The notes beneath the pieces are model-generated. The model ran no database searches, had not been told where the DNA came from, and saw nothing but the letters and a program-made list of their open reading frames with translations. From Vitis vinifera (taxonomy: Eukaryota > Streptophyta > Magnoliopsida > Vitales > Vitaceae): a stretch of DNA of 64,000 bases. Position numbers and translations under genes: made by a program. Shown in pieces: positions 37,227 through 47,232 of this stretch. The stretch covers positions 20,311,501-20,375,500 of the forward strand of contig NC_081812.1 of assembly GCF_030704535.1 (NCBI RefSeq). The letters are read 5' to 3'. Numbering within the stretch: the first letter of the stretch is position 1; each line of letters begins with the position of its first letter.

Positions 37227-39548
37227 GTGGGACATGTACATTGAAAAACCCGCTATATTGTCATCTTTATTCAAATATTATTTTCTCATAGCTTGTTGTA
37301 GTTTTTCTTTTTTTTTTTTTTTTACTTTTTACTTATATTAGATTTTTAAAATTAGTTACACAAGTTTATTTTTATATTTAGTTAAAATTTATCTTATTGG
37401 TTTTTTTTTTTTTTTTTACATTTCATAAATCTAAATAACCTTTTCTTAAAAATGGTAAAATTAAGAAAAATAAAAAGTATAAATTGAATTATCATCTCTT
37501 AATTTTATCGTACCCACTTAAATATATCACATTTTTAAATGATGATAAAAATAATTAAACTAATTAAACTTTTTTATTATGCCTAAAATTTCATTTCACT
37601 TAGGTTTATTCCAAGAGATATGATTTTTGCAACACCATATGAAAGAATTTTATATTGTTTTTCAGTGCAATCTAGCATTCATGCATGTCCAAAAGACAAC
37701 TAAGTATAAGAGATATACAACACAAATTTTACAAGGCAAATCAAATGTACTAAAAATATGATGTCTTGTCATAAGAATTAATGTTGTTTTTTTAATGTAA
37801 ATAACATTGAGAAAATTACATAATAGGGTGCGTTGAAGTTAATAATGATTTGGGGTCCATTCCAATAAAGGGTGAAGGGAAAGTTACAAAATTCCTAAAA
37901 GGACATATGTGTAAAACATTGTAAAAATGATCAAAAATACTTTTCAATTATCCAAAACAAAAGGACAAAAAAAAATTGTCTTAAGTTTGTGAAACGAACC
38001 TCCAAAAAGTTTCTTCTTCTCGTGTGTATCCAACAAGAAATCCAATAAGGAGAAATTTGTTTTTTCCTCAGTTACCTAAAAAACAAAGAGACACCTCAAT
38101 CCATGAAGTGAAGAACCTGCAAAAAGTTTCTTCTGTTTCTCATGCGTGTCATCGAAGAAATCCATCAAGGGTTGAAAGATTTTTTTTTTATTTAAATAGA
38201 ACTTGTGTTAGACCTATATTGCTCATGGCTTTAATATCATAGATCCCACAAATTAAAAGAGATTTTGAGAAATAAAAAATAAAAAAGTCCATATTTTTTG
38301 TGGAACATGTTGTCAATTATTATTTTTAATTATTTGATATGATTTTCGCGACAACCACTTTGAAGTATGTTTACTTGGTGCTACTGTGTTTGTGTATTTT
38401 TGGAACCAATTTAGAGTCTCGCTAAGAGGTGAAACTCATATTGATGCCCCAATTTATTTATATATTTTAAATTTTTTTAGTTATGATGTTTAGCATGTTT
38501 AACCTTATAAACAAAACGATGTGATATTGTGATGGTGTTGTTATTATTGTTGTTGCATTTTTTTTTTAGATTGGAAACCGTGTTCTATCGGGATTTGTAA
38601 AAAGGTTTAGGTGGTGTTTGTTTTTTTTTACTAAATAAAAATAATAAAAATATTTAATTTTTTTTATTTAGCTAAAAGTAACATATTGGTGTCAATTAAT
38701 ATGATTGAAATGAACTTATTAATAATAAGTGTTGAATAAAAATACCACAAGTATTATGTATTACGATATGACCAAGTTTTAAATTGTTCAATTGTTTCTT
38801 TCAAGCAAACATGGTTGTATTTTTTTTCAAATGATATCAATAGTAATATTAATTGTGAAAATAATACTATCAACAATGAGAAAAGTGTCTTTTTAATAGT
38901 TTTATACACTCATATGAAAAAAAAAACTATAAAATAGGAATCCGAATTTATAAAATACAAATTTTAAAAGTCTATAAAAAAAAAAAATAGTATTTCATAT
39001 ACCTTTTGATTAAAGATACTACATTTGACCATTCAGGTACTATCTTTTAATGTATAAGTACTACATTTGATCGAGTGTATGAAATTTAAATTATTTTTAA
39101 AGGGATCCTATTTTGTGATTATTTTTACATAACTATGTGTAAACACACTTTTTCCCAACAATTAATTATAATAATAGTTATAAAATTATAAATAGTGATA
39201 CACTCAAACTAAGAATGTTAGTTTCAAAAGAGTAGGTAAAACGTAAAGAGACAAGTAATTAGGTTAAGCCACAATATGGGAACAAAAAAATGTTTGATCT
39301 AGTGACCAAATTTTATGAATTCCTTTTGAAGAATTTTGGATGCTATTTATTGGAAAAAAATTAACAAATTGATCTTTACATCTACCTTATTTACATATCC
39401 ACTTAAAAATAATAATTTTAGTCATACATTCACCTACAATTTTAAAAATGTCTAAAACATTGTTCTTATTTTTTTTTTTTTTATGTCAGATCCATCATCT
39501 TCTTCTTCCTTTTTTCATTCAACTTATCTCTTGTCAATCACAAACCCT
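37227..39548. other. Intergenic DNA with partial repeats
   Basis: A truncated family A MITE starts at 38610 (GGTGGTGTTTGTTTTTTTTTACTAAATA) and fades by about 38690. A copy of dispersed repeat D lies at about 38870-39140. An imperfect direct repeat of TCCAAAAAGTTTCTTCT is seen at about 38000 and 38120. The ORF at 38024-38242 crosses it and is not recognisable. Confidence 0.45.
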
Positions 39549-39872
39549 AAGGCTTTGTTTGGTTACCGAAAAATTTGAGGGAAAATATGATGAAAAGAAA
39601 ATAGAGAGGAAAAGTAGAAGGAAATAAATAGTAAAGGAAAATAAAAAATAGATTTGAAGTCAATAAATTATTTTTATATATTATTTCAAATTTATTTAAC
39701 TCTTCTATATAAAGATTAAATAATTTAAAATATATAAGTTTCTTATTAATTTTAATTATATTTTACTTCCTTTGGTATTTTTTTTTATGGTAAAATCAAA
39801 TATGAAAAAAATAATTTTTCTTAACAATTTTTTTTTCATTCCTTAGTATTTTCTAGTAACTAAACATAGTCT
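39549..39872. mobile_element. Family C inverted-repeat element, full copy
   Basis: Starts AAGGCTTTGTTTGGTTACCGAA and ends TAACTAAACATAGTCT, with imperfect inverted repeats. The interior (TTGAAGTCAATAAATTATTTTT, AAGATTAAATAATTTAAAATATAT) matches 5142-5392. Another copy starts immediately to its right. Confidence 0.65.
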
Positions 39873-39970
39873 AAGGCTATGTTTTGGTTCTTAAAAAATT
39901 TAAGAGAAAATACAAGGGAAAGATATTAAAGAGAAAAAGTAAAAGGAAAAAAAAAGTGAGAAAATATATA

Positions 39971-42149
39971 TAACCAATTATCTGTTTTAAATGTGGCAAG
40001 GTTGACCACTATAAAAAAGATTGTAGAGTTAAGCAAAAGATTAATAATTTAAGTGTCTCAGATGACTTAAAAAATATGCTTTGTAAGGTAATGTTAAACT
40101 CCACAGATTCTAAATCAAGGACTGATTCAGATAATGAAGATGACATTAGTCAACTAGACAGTAGTGGTGAAGCTTCTAGCCAATCTTCTAGTGATCAAGC
40201 ATAATGTATTAAGGGTAATTGTAATTATCGTCCTAAAACTATAAATGTCATAAGTCAAGATCAAGAATTTATCCTAGATACTTTAAAGAAAGTTGAGGAT
40301 GAAAAGACTAAGCAAAATCTTTATGAAGTTTTTAAGAAATCTGTTGTTATGGCAGAAGCTAAGAAGACTGTAAGTTCTTATAACCTCAATGATATCTTAA
40401 ATAGGTTTGACCAGCAGTCTCCTAAGGAAGTTAGCATTAAGGAACTTCATGATGAAGTTAGGCAGTATAGAAAAGAAATTAAGGAGTTAAGACAATTCAT
40501 AGGTTTAGGTCTCTCTGATCTCCAAGAACAAATCAATAGAATTGTCAACCAAGGAAACCTTATGGATATTCCAGAATCTTCTCATGTTAATGATAATGAG
40601 ACAGATACTTTTTTGAATACTGTGAGTAGGGTTATCTTCCAGAGGTGGGAAGTCTCCCTTACTATAGTAGTCAAAGATAAATTTGTCTTTGATATTATTG
40701 CTTTGATTGATTCAGGAGCAGCTGAAAATTGCCTTCAAGAAGGTCTTGTACCTATTCCTTTATGTGAAGAGACTAGTCAATCTCTATGTGAAGAGACTAG
40801 TCAGTCTCTATGTGAAGAGACTAGTCAGTCTCTATTTGATTGTTCATATCCGTAACCATGACATTTGTATTAAGCAAACCTTTATCCTTGTTAAGGATCT
40901 TAAGGAAAAAGCCCTCCTAGGAATACCTTTCTTAAGCTCTATTTATCCCTTATGGGTAGATAACCAAGGTATAAGAACAAATCTATTTGATAAGGAAATT
41001 CTTTTTGAATTTGCTAATCCTATTGTAAACAGCAATCCTTGTGATCATGAAATTAATCTTGTTGGAGTTAATATTCCACCTAAGATATTAGAAACCCAAT
41101 TAATTCATAATCTCATTATAAATGATATTTTAAGCATTCATTTATGCATTTCAAAATTTCAAACTGATATTTTGAACCAAGGATTTTTAAATGTTGTTTT
41201 CACATCAGAGAAAACAATTAAGTATATAGCTTTTAAATATAATTTAACTAATTGGATTATTTTAAACCCTAATTTTCAAATTAAAGGAGAAAGTTTCATT
41301 CCTAATCACTCAACTCGTGGAATTTGCAGGGTTCACGAGACCATGGCCCCTAAAAAGAGTACCCAAGCTCCTAACCAAAAAACCCAATCCAGTCAAGCTC
41401 CTTCTCCCCATAAAATGCTATGGAGCCAACAAGTTGAAGAAGAAGAAGCAAGACTTCATTCTTCTAACCTTATGCATAATAAGATGATGACCTTGTACTA
41501 TGATCATTCTGATCTAGCTAATCCAGTCAAGACCACCCAATACCCAGCCATTTCACGGTCTCTGACCTTTAAGTAAGTCACTAAGGCTAATCCCTTTCAA
41601 AAGGAATTAGCATCAAGCTCATTTTTTTCAAACAAGTAAATTGTGGTGGCTGCCAACCCCCACACCTCTTTCAACAAAATCAAGATATTGGCAAAATGAA
41701 TTAAATCAACCTCTTTTGGTTATTGAAAGAGAATTTTTCTTTGAAAACCCAGAGAGATTGCTGCAAAAGCTTTTCAAGAAAATTTTCATTATCCCTCTGG
41801 TGATATTTTAAAAACAAGAGAGTTTTATGAAGCTGTCTTAACATAGACTGGTTCTGTTAAAATTAAGCATAACGCTGATAAATTCAGCAATATGGGCTTG
41901 ACATTCTCCACCTGCCATATTTACAAAATTCTTACTGTCAAGCAATGAGGTGGAAATCCTAATCTTTCAAGGGAATTTTCTGAACCATCAAAGCCAAGGT
42001 TTTTTAATTATTGGGATTATCAGAGAGCATGGTTCAATGCTTTTCTGATCCAGAATAGGGACTTCCATCATTTATGGATGTTCTATTTTCCATCTAAGAA
42101 TCAACTTTCCTCTTTCCCATTTTGGTTCCACAATTGGTGGACTTATTAT
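39971..42149 (+). pseudogene. Broken endogenous pararetrovirus (caulimovirid-like) fragment
   Basis: Fossil plant pararetrovirus-type sequence. A CCHC zinc knuckle (39983-40024; Cys, Cys, His, Cys spaced 2-4-4) is followed in the same frame by an acidic serine-rich stretch, an in-frame stop (40202-40204), a basic coiled-coil-like part and an aspartic protease with its DSGA active site (about 40709-40720). Within the protease a 24-bp unit encoding CEETSQSL is present three times. The frame then ends at 40855 and the protease continues in the +1 frame with LLGIPFL, open to 41576. After that there are many stops, ending in a tryptophan-rich stretch near 42120. No reverse transcriptase or RNase H is present. 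The piece is truncated at both ends and cannot express a working product. A related LTR retroelement is the alternative. Confidence 0.7.
40761..40834 (+). repeat. Triple 24-bp tandem repeat within the viral protease
   Basis: The unit TATGTGAAGAGACTAGTCAG with TCTC occurs three times in a row, keeping frame and repeating the eight residues CEETSQSL. The copies are nearly identical. Confidence 0.9.
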
Positions 42150-42626
42150 ATATATATATTTAAAGTCAATTAGTTATTTTAACATGTTATTTCAAACTTA
42201 TTTTACTTATATTATCTATTCAATATAAAGATTAAATAATTTGACAATATATAAATTTCTAATTAATTTTAACTATATTTGATTATTTTTTGGTATTTTT
42301 CATGGTATAATCAACAAGTGAGAAAATAATTTTCCTTAATATTTTTTTTTCTCTTAACACTTTCTAGGAATTAAACATAACTTAAAAGAAAGTTGTTTTA
42401 TTTAAAATTCATTTGATAATGGAAGAATATTCTAGGAAAGTTCAGAGCCAATTCTATTTTTTTTTATACATTTTGTTTGAATTCATGTAACATACCACAT
42501 AAATATCTTTTAGGACTTATTCTTATTGTAAAAACCGTGGAAAAACAATTAAGAAAAATTTAGAAATGATTTAGAAGTAAGAAATCATGAATAAGTGCAA
42601 TAGAAATGAAAAAAACAAAAATATTT

Positions 42627-43025
42627 AGGGTTTGTTTGGTAATTGTTTTTGAGAATGTTATTTTATTCTCCAAAACTAAAAACCAAGAAAACACGTTTGA
42701 CAATCAAAAATTGGTTTTTATTTTTTATTATTAAAAACAGAAAATAATGTGTTTTTGAACAACATCTTTTAATGGTTTTTTTTATTATTACTTGTTTTCT
42801 ATAAACTATTTAAAAAAATAATTATACAAACATGTAAAATAATTAAAAATAAAACACTAGACATAAAAATGATTTTTAAAACATATTTAAAATTATTAAA
42901 AACAAGTCAAAAACATTTTATATTTCCAAATATACTTTAATTTTACAAAATATCAAATAACAGTTTTTGAAATATATTTTTAAAAACTATTTTTCAGAAT
43001 TCTTTTCAAAAACAGTTATGCAATA
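42627..43025. mobile_element. Family B element
   Basis: Starts GGTTTGTTTGGTAATTGTTTTTGAGAA and ends TTTTCAAAAACAGTTATGCAATAAA, with inverted-repeat ends. The core CATGTAAAATAATTAAAAAT followed by AAAACACTAGACATAAAAAT matches the copies at 5490 and 15693. It is non-coding. Confidence 0.65.
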
Positions 43026-43539
43026 AATTTTTATCATCAACTATTTTCCACCTTTTATTTATATCTGTGGGAGCCATTAATTAAAATATCATTGACTTAA
43101 AATAAGTTTTGGGATCAACGATTGGAAAAGCATTATCAATTCTTTTCCTAAAATTGCAAGTTATAATTGGAAACTACCCATTAAAAGTTTAAAAACATTT
43201 AAAAACTAGATTCTTAAATTTAAATGTTTTTTTTCCCATATTCTGGACGTACCTATGTCCAAGAAATAAAAAAACAAAAAAAACCCATTTCGTCAATTTA
43301 TTCAATTGCATATATGCATTTCTTGAGCATATGGAAACCTTCCATGGTCTGAAAGGAAAAACACAAGTGAGTAAACTTTGCTTGTTGACTGCAATATGAA
43401 ATATACCCTCCCCACCATGCAAGTCTCATGGGTGTATATATAGACATCATCATAAAAAAAATATTCGAACACTCGTATGTTTATGGTGCCTGGCCTTTAC
43501 CAATCGTAAGCGCATAGGAACAAGCTTCGATCGAGGAAG
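43026..43539. other. Upstream region of the small EF-hand-like gene
   Basis: Sequence includes GTGTATATATAGACATC near 43433-43448 (TATATA at 43436-43441), a possible TATA box about 100 bp before the ATG at 43540. The ORF on the minus strand (43189-43422) resembles nothing known. Confidence 0.45.
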
Positions 43540-44372
43540 ATGGGCGCATCCCTCATGAAACTAACTCCTGGTATGATCATCTCTGCCCAACAGTTTAGTA
43601 TTTGATTAATGCTTTGTTGAATCATTGAATTTCTCAAAAGTTTATGTCACCTCTCCATGTCTAAGCGGGAAGAAACGAGGAGAAAAAGAGATTGATCCAG
43701 GAGTACTACAACGAGCATTGTAAGGACATAGATATTAACAAGCCTAACGAGTTCTATCAAGCAGTATGCAAAACTGTCGAGTACTTTTCTCCACTTCCAT
43801 TTCTAACTCAATCTGTGTGTGTTTTTTCTTTTTAAAATAAAAAATGCTGTCTTTCCCCTTTTTTTGGCAGAAAAATCAACCGTGAATTCGGTTACACACA
43901 AATCCGTATACCAGATACTGATGAAATGGAAAGGCTATTTAATGTAAGCATCTATGTTGATTATCATAGTCACCACAGGGGTTTACTGGAGCACGCATTA
44001 ATGCTCTGTTTGGTTGCCTAGAAAACATAGGAAAAAGAGAATTAGTAAGAGCAGCACAAGGGCCTGCAATCAAACAGGGCATATATGTGGGTCTCGATAT
44101 TCTGGGATTGACCATTGGTTTGACAGGCACATGTGGAGTCTAGCGGAACACTGAGTCCTGATAGTTTCCGTGAGATCCTCCGATCTCTGGTTTTCAAGGC
44201 TGGATTTACGAACGCTGGGGCCTTGGATTCTTTCTTCTACATCTTAATTGCTCCAGGAACAGCGCTGCTTATAAAGAATGCAGTAAATCCAAAAGCAATT
44301 TCTAACCAAGTTTTAGTGCCTGGAGTCACTTCTGCAACTGTCTTGCTTCTTGCCTTACTCAAAAAGATATGA
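43540..44372 (+). CDS. Small plant protein, EF-hand-like, unknown function; first junction unresolved
   Basis: Four blocks resemble a small plant family whose members start MGASLxxLTPG and end near TSATV. Block 1: 43540 onward (MGASLMKLTPG, then SAQQF). Block 2: 43701-43780 (EYYNEHCKDIDINKPNEFYQ). Block 3: 43871-43943. Block 4: 44127-44372 (GTLSPDSFREILRSLVF... to a stop), with a hydrophobic C-terminal half. Blocks 2 to 4 join cleanly in phase with GT-AG. Block 1 does not: reading through SAQQF gives TTTAG|TATTTG with no GT donor, and the GT after CCTG is out of phase. So either the gene is broken, uses an unusual junction, or starts elsewhere. The EF-hand-like look of block 4 is weak; no function is assigned. 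Confidence 0.6.
44001..44082. mobile_element. 82-bp hairpin MITE-like insertion in an intron
   Basis: ATGCTCTGTTTGGTTGC (44001-44017) and GCAATCAAACAGGGCAT (44066-44082) are inverted repeats with 15 of 17 matches. Inside are 48 bp of A/G-rich sequence. It lies in the intron between blocks 3 and 4 of the small gene. Confidence 0.65.
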
Positions 44373-45054
44373 TCACTACTCTGTTTACTCATGACTGGAT
44401 TGCTTTACCGTTGTATTTCTTAATACTAAGTATGCTGATGCTTGTTGTAGATCACTTTGGAATTTGGATGCTATGAATATCTAGACCTAAGAGTCTAATT
44501 TCATGACTCACTGCTCTAAAAGAAGATCTTAATATCATAATTATTCCATTACTTGTGATTAAATATTGCAATGCCTGTGCCCTATTTTCTTGTTGAATCT
44601 CAATTTAACAGGTGACAAATTATTCTCGTACACTTAGTGTAATGTATACTCTTTCGGCAAAAGAAGAGTTAAAGTCCATTTGGTAGTGTTTTTATGAAGT
44701 ATTTTTAATATTTTTAACATTTGAAAATTTTTATTTTAAAAAAATTAGATCCGATGACTATTTAAAAAAAAAAAAAATAGTTTTTTGCTTTCTAGAAAAA
44801 AAAAACAAATATAAAAGAAAACACATCTAACAAAGAAGATAGTTTTCTATTCTTAAACAATAAATAAAGTATTTTTAGAAAACATGTTTTAGTTTGTTTC
44901 ACTTGTTTTTTTAAGACTATTTTAAAAAATATTTTATATAAATACGAAAAATAAAATATTATGTATAAAAATTATTTTAAAAACATAAAGACGGGTTAAA
45001 AAAATTTACTTTCCCAGACATATTTTGTTAAAATCCAAAAACCATTCAAACAAA
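44373..45054. other. 3' flank and a family B-like repeat
   Basis: The first 200-300 bases are likely 3' UTR of the small gene. From about 44670 the sequence resembles family B (TCCATTTGGTAGTGTTTTTA; ATTATGTATAAAAATTATTTTA; end CAAAAACCATTCAAACAA). Confidence 0.45.
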
Positions 45055-46597
45055 AAAACAGAGAGAAAAATTTTTAGAATTTCTTGTTATGAATTTTCTT
45101 TCAAATAGGTATAACACCAATAAAATTTAAATAAGCCTAATAAAAAAATAAAGACTAATTTACCCTTACTTCTAAAAAGAAAAAATAAAATAATTATAAT
45201 ATAGTAACTAAATAAGTAAATAACTAAATATATAATTCTAATATAATAATGAAATATATTAATAACTTCTAACATCTCCAAAATCTCATGATGTGAATAA
45301 GGATTTGTTAACCAAAAATAAAAAAAATGCAAAAGTGAGTGTGACTTGATAAACAACTTTGCAATCATACTGTTAAATAAATTTCTTACTAACAAATCAA
45401 GTTTTGTATTGCTTAATTAAAGTACCAAATACTAAATATTAATCTTATGTAAAACAAAAAGTTTCTTAGTCATAGCAAAGACATTGAGAAGAACATTGGG
45501 GAGAAGAATCCACGATCTTATCTTAGAAATCAAAGTATCAATATCTACATGAGAACTATTTGTATCATTAAAGAAATGATTAATGCAAACAAATTCAAAC
45601 TTAGAGACATTATGAGATTCAATATAAATAAGTTAAAAAAAAAAAGTATATGCTCAAGAAGAAAATATGACAAGAAAAAAAAGGTATACACTCCAAGAAA
45701 AAGTAGTGAAAGACATAAAACTAAAAGTATCAAAGAAAGAGAGAATAAGAAGAAGAAACACAAAACTAAAATCATTGGGGAAAAAAAGATAGAAGTCAAT
45801 GTAAAACTATTAAAAAAGAGAGACAAAATAAAACACAAAATCATATAAAAAAGAGAGATATAATTTGGATTCATATATAACAAATAGAGACAGAAAAAAT
45901 TTAGATTCATAACCAACAAATTAGACTTGTTGATCCAAATAATAATTTTTGAATTACTTACTTCCCAAACATTTAACTTTTTTGTATATTTTTCATCATT
46001 TTCATTTATAGGTTTGCTTAGAATGTCAATAATATAACCCCACATCTTTTTGCTCTTTAGAAATTTTTTCATCACATAACTCCAATATGAATCATTTTTT
46101 TCATCAAATCTCACATTAATAGATTGAACGGAATCGTTTCATTTATCAACTATGACGAATAAACAACAAATAATCACAAAAAAAAAAAGAATGAAAAAAA
46201 ACAAATACAAAATCAAATATAAAAAACAAACAAAAAAAATTGATGCGACCACTCACTACGATATCTCATGATCAAACACAATAAAAAATAATTCCACGAT
46301 CAAGCAGATTCATGAAAGTAGTGTATGAAATTAAACCTTCTTTTATAAAATCACAAATCAAAAGTCTCATTAAAGATCAATCTTGTTCTAATACCATGTT
46401 GGAATAAAAAAAAAAAAAAATCAAAGAGAAAAAGAAAGAAAAGAAAATCTAAATTTCTTATTAGGAATTCTCTTTGAAATAGGTACACCATCATTAGAAT
46501 TTAAATAGGTCTAATAAAAGAAAATAAAGACTAATTTAACCAATAACTGAATATAAAATTTTAATATGATAACTAAATATATTAATAACTTCTAACA
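45055..46597 (-). mobile_element. Compact copia-like LTR element with gag fragment only
   Basis: In minus orientation a 5' LTR at 46597-46397 (starts TGTTAGAAGTTATT, ends CCAACA) is followed by TGGTATTAGAAC at 46396-46385, a typical tRNA-Met primer site. The 3' LTR runs from 45274 (TGTTAGAAGTTATT) to about 45055 and matches the 5' LTR with substitutions and small gaps. A purine-rich GATTTTGGAGA precedes it. Between the LTRs there is only a gag-like reading frame and degenerate sequence; no protease, integrase or reverse transcriptase. It is non-autonomous and old by LTR divergence. The outer end of the 3' LTR is blurred. Confidence 0.72.
45545..46114 (-). pseudogene. Copia-type gag fragment
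   Basis: The N-terminal part (YWSYVMKKFLKSKKMWGYI, then the phrase WEVSNSKIIIWI) matches the start of the plant copia Gag region (UBN2/DUF4219-like), where a substrate-like Y-W-x-M motif and WE-x-x-NS are conserved. After about 65 residues the frame becomes low-complexity and hydrophobic and no longer resembles Gag, so the gene is degenerate. It is internal to the LTR element described. Confidence 0.65.
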
Positions 46598-47232
46598 ACT
46601 TTTATCTACAAAACTTTAAATAATTGTTTTGAAAATATCATTCAAACAAAGTCTTGATGAATCACATGACTTTTTCAATTTAGTAGATATACACACTCAC
46701 AAAAATGAAAAATTGTCTTTTTAACTTTTTGATTATATGGATAGGATAGTGAGTTTTTACCTAAAATAACATTATTTTGAAAATTAAAAAAAGTTAGATA
46801 TGTTTATACAAGATAATGATAATTATAGTCAATAATTGCACTTCTATAAGGACAACAACCACACTCAATGATTGCATTTCCATTGGAGCCCAACTATTTT
46901 TTCTTCTACTTCTTTATCAACCATTTATTTAAAACAAAGAAGATAAGAACTTAAACAATAAAAGAAACGCAATCGCAATATGTGGTTGCGTGTTTATCAT
47001 AAATAAATGGGGGAGATTTATCAAATTTTTAATTAATGAATACTCACGGCTATTTAGTTATTTTGGCGGGACCGTGGGCTCCACTGGATTTGAATATTTG
47101 AAATAAGGAGCAGAAACCTATATGTAGCGCGATTCATTTTCCGTTTGGATTCAGAGAGCGAAACGAGAAAGAACACTCGATTTTGGATTTCAAGCAATTT
47201 TGATTCCAAAATCTGAAGTCGCCACAAAAGCA
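46598..47232 (+). promoter_or_regulatory. Promoter and leader region of the coiled-coil gene
   Basis: AT-rich up to 47040, then genic composition. CCTATATGTAG near 47117 is a weak TATA candidate about 115 bp upstream of the ATG. No other gene is seen. Confidence 0.35.

Larger units (their letters stand above)
39873..42384. mobile_element. Second family C element, split by an insertion
   Basis: The left half (39873-39970) starts AAGGCTATGTTTTGGTTC. The right half (about 42150-42384) resumes with TTTAAAGTCAATTAGTTATT and ends GGAATTAAACATAACTTA. The break falls in a TATATA run present on both sides, so any target-site duplication is low complexity. The 2.2 kb between is virus-derived. Confidence 0.65.
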
